A DNA stretch of 39,132 nucleotides. Source: JBELHJ01 sp042091495. GTDB lineage: Bacteria > Bacteroidota > Bacteroidia > Flavobacteriales > Flavobacteriaceae. The notes beneath the pieces were generated by a model. It had not been told where the DNA came from, made no database searches, and was given only the letters and a program-made list of their open reading frames with translations. This document shows, in pieces, positions 38,423 to 39,132 of the stretch (its first letter is position 1; the number at the start of each line of letters is the position of its first letter). Location of the stretch: NCBI GenBank assembly GCA_042091495.1, contig JBELHJ010000021.1:1-39132 (forward strand), in the 5' to 3' direction. The translations under genes and the position numbers were made by a program.

Positions 38423-38914
38423 TTAAATGGACGAAATACTATTGAGTAAATCCTCTTTTTGAATATTGTATTCGTATTGTAAATCTTCATGAAGCGTTTT
38501 GATTTTCTTTTCAACCAAAATGATTTGTCTATCAAAAATATTGTTTAATGTTCTATTTTTAAAAATTGAAGGTTTAAAAGCTGTCATGCATTCACAAAAG
38601 TGAAGCAGCAACTCGACTTCAGTTTCTTTAACATTTGAATACCTGATAAAGGTTTTGGTCTGTCTTAGAATTTTTCTAATACTTTTCTTGATGTAATAGT
38701 AATTTGAGGTATTAATTAATTCAAATTCAGTATCCATATAACTACTCACTGATTTAACATAATGTTCCTCAGAGTCTGATTCAAATAATAAGTAGGTAAG
38801 CAATTCTTTATTTTCCTTTTTAAATCTTGCTAAACGCAGAATGATTTCGGCAAGTTGGACAGGAGCTACTTGTCTCAGTTCTTTTTTTATTTCTGAAACA
38901 GAAGCAGCTTTCAT
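38423..38914 (-). CDS. Conserved-looking protein of unknown function, 163 residues
   Basis: I do not recognise the family. It is rich in Lys, Glu and Leu, predicted mostly helical, with no signal peptide or membrane segment. Segments such as LAEIILRLARFKKENKELLTYLLF and KKSIRKILRQTKTFIRY suggest an alpha-helical bundle. Its ATG overlaps the stop of the DoxX gene by one base (TAATG), and the pseudouridine synthase follows 10 bp downstream. It is therefore a real, co-translated gene rather than a chance ORF. Confidence 0.7.
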   Translation of the reverse strand: MKAASVSEIKKELRQVAPVQLAEIILRLARFKKENKELLTYLLFESDSEEHYVKSVSSYMDTEFELINTSNYYYIKKSIRKILRQTKTFIRYSNVKETEVELLLHFCECMTAFKPSIFKNRTLNNIFDRQIILVEKKIKTLHEDLQYEYNIQKEDLLNSISSI

Positions 38915-39132
38915 TATTTTTTATTGATTGCGTATTTACCAGGTCCTAATAAGCCTATTGCCACAAAACATACAAGATATAAAATAGCTTTTTCTTTCTT
39001 ATAAAAGGAATCGTCGGCATGAACAATAAAAGCAGCAACAGCCATTGTTATTGCTGCAGGGATTGAGGCCCATCTGGTCTTAAACCCAACAATTATAAAA
39101 ATGGGCGCTAATACCTCGCCAATTAATGTAAG
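38914..39132 (-). CDS. DoxX-family membrane protein (5' partial)
   Basis: On the minus strand, a frame open from the window edge encodes 72 residues ending at TAA 38916-38914. The sequence includes LIGEVLAPIFIIVGFKTRWAS, ITMAVAAFIVHADDSF, KEKAILYLVCFVAIGLLGPG and KYAINKK, matching the C-terminal half of DoxX-family proteins (small four-helix membrane proteins, about 130 residues). The N-terminal half lies beyond the right edge. The function of the bacterial family is poorly defined. It is the first visible gene of the minus-strand run. Confidence 0.8.
   Translation of the reverse strand, partial: LTLIGEVLAPIFIIVGFKTRWASIPAAITMAVAAFIVHADDSFYKKEKAILYLVCFVAIGLLGPGKYAINKK

Overview
This AT-rich window comes from a member of the Bacteroidota, most likely a marine-type Flavobacteriaceae; I cannot name the genus. 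The evidence is type IX secretion (T9SS) cargo with both kinds of C-terminal sorting domain, a PorP/SprF-family protein, Bacteroidota-style promoter boxes (TTTG / TAnnTTTG), weak Shine-Dalgarno sequences and typical flavobacterial gene neighbourhoods. No tRNA, rRNA, IS element or CRISPR array was seen, and no stretch longer than 300 bp lacks a gene.

Region 1 (1-19147) is a three-gene surface/secretion locus. It starts inside a giant gene already open at the left edge (at least 5227 residues remain). About 14 kb of that gene is a tandem array of 327-bp (109-residue) Asp-rich thrombospondin-type-3-like units. Then come three DUF11-type domains and a gliding-motility-associated (type B) T9SS C-terminal domain. 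Next, almost without spacing, are a PorP/SprF-like outer-membrane protein and a PorE-like TPR / PD40 / CarboxypepD-reg / OmpA / SPOR protein. Known type B cargo such as SprB uses a linked SprF-type partner, so this looks like an adhesin with its dedicated export and anchoring partners.

Region 2 (19148-29749) is housekeeping. In order: pabB (folate), tilS (tRNA-Ile lysidine), a structured intergenic stretch with a terminator, a Met8-like precorrin-2 dehydrogenase, comM; then on the minus strand an RluA-family pseudouridine synthase overlapping panB; divergently dnaK with a strong terminator; a nitronate monooxygenase-family enzyme; and a minus-strand alpha/beta hydrolase.

Region 3 (29825-34487) is a menaquinone cluster: a hotdog thioesterase, isochorismate synthase and menD. 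It is followed by a DUF2853 protein, a possible 33-residue membrane peptide and a CvfB-like S1 protein.

Region 4 (34526-39132) holds a secreted M23 peptidase with two SusE/SusF-like repeats and a type A T9SS tail. Its 3' end is interrupted by 100 Ns. The bases on both sides of the gap are an identical 55-bp sequence, and collapsing that overlap restores the reading frame and the stop codon, so the gap is probably an assembly artefact. Convergent to it is a tightly packed minus-strand run: a DoxX-family protein (cut by the right edge), an unknown 163-residue protein, and a large RluA-family pseudouridine synthase with an unusual coiled-coil N-terminal half.
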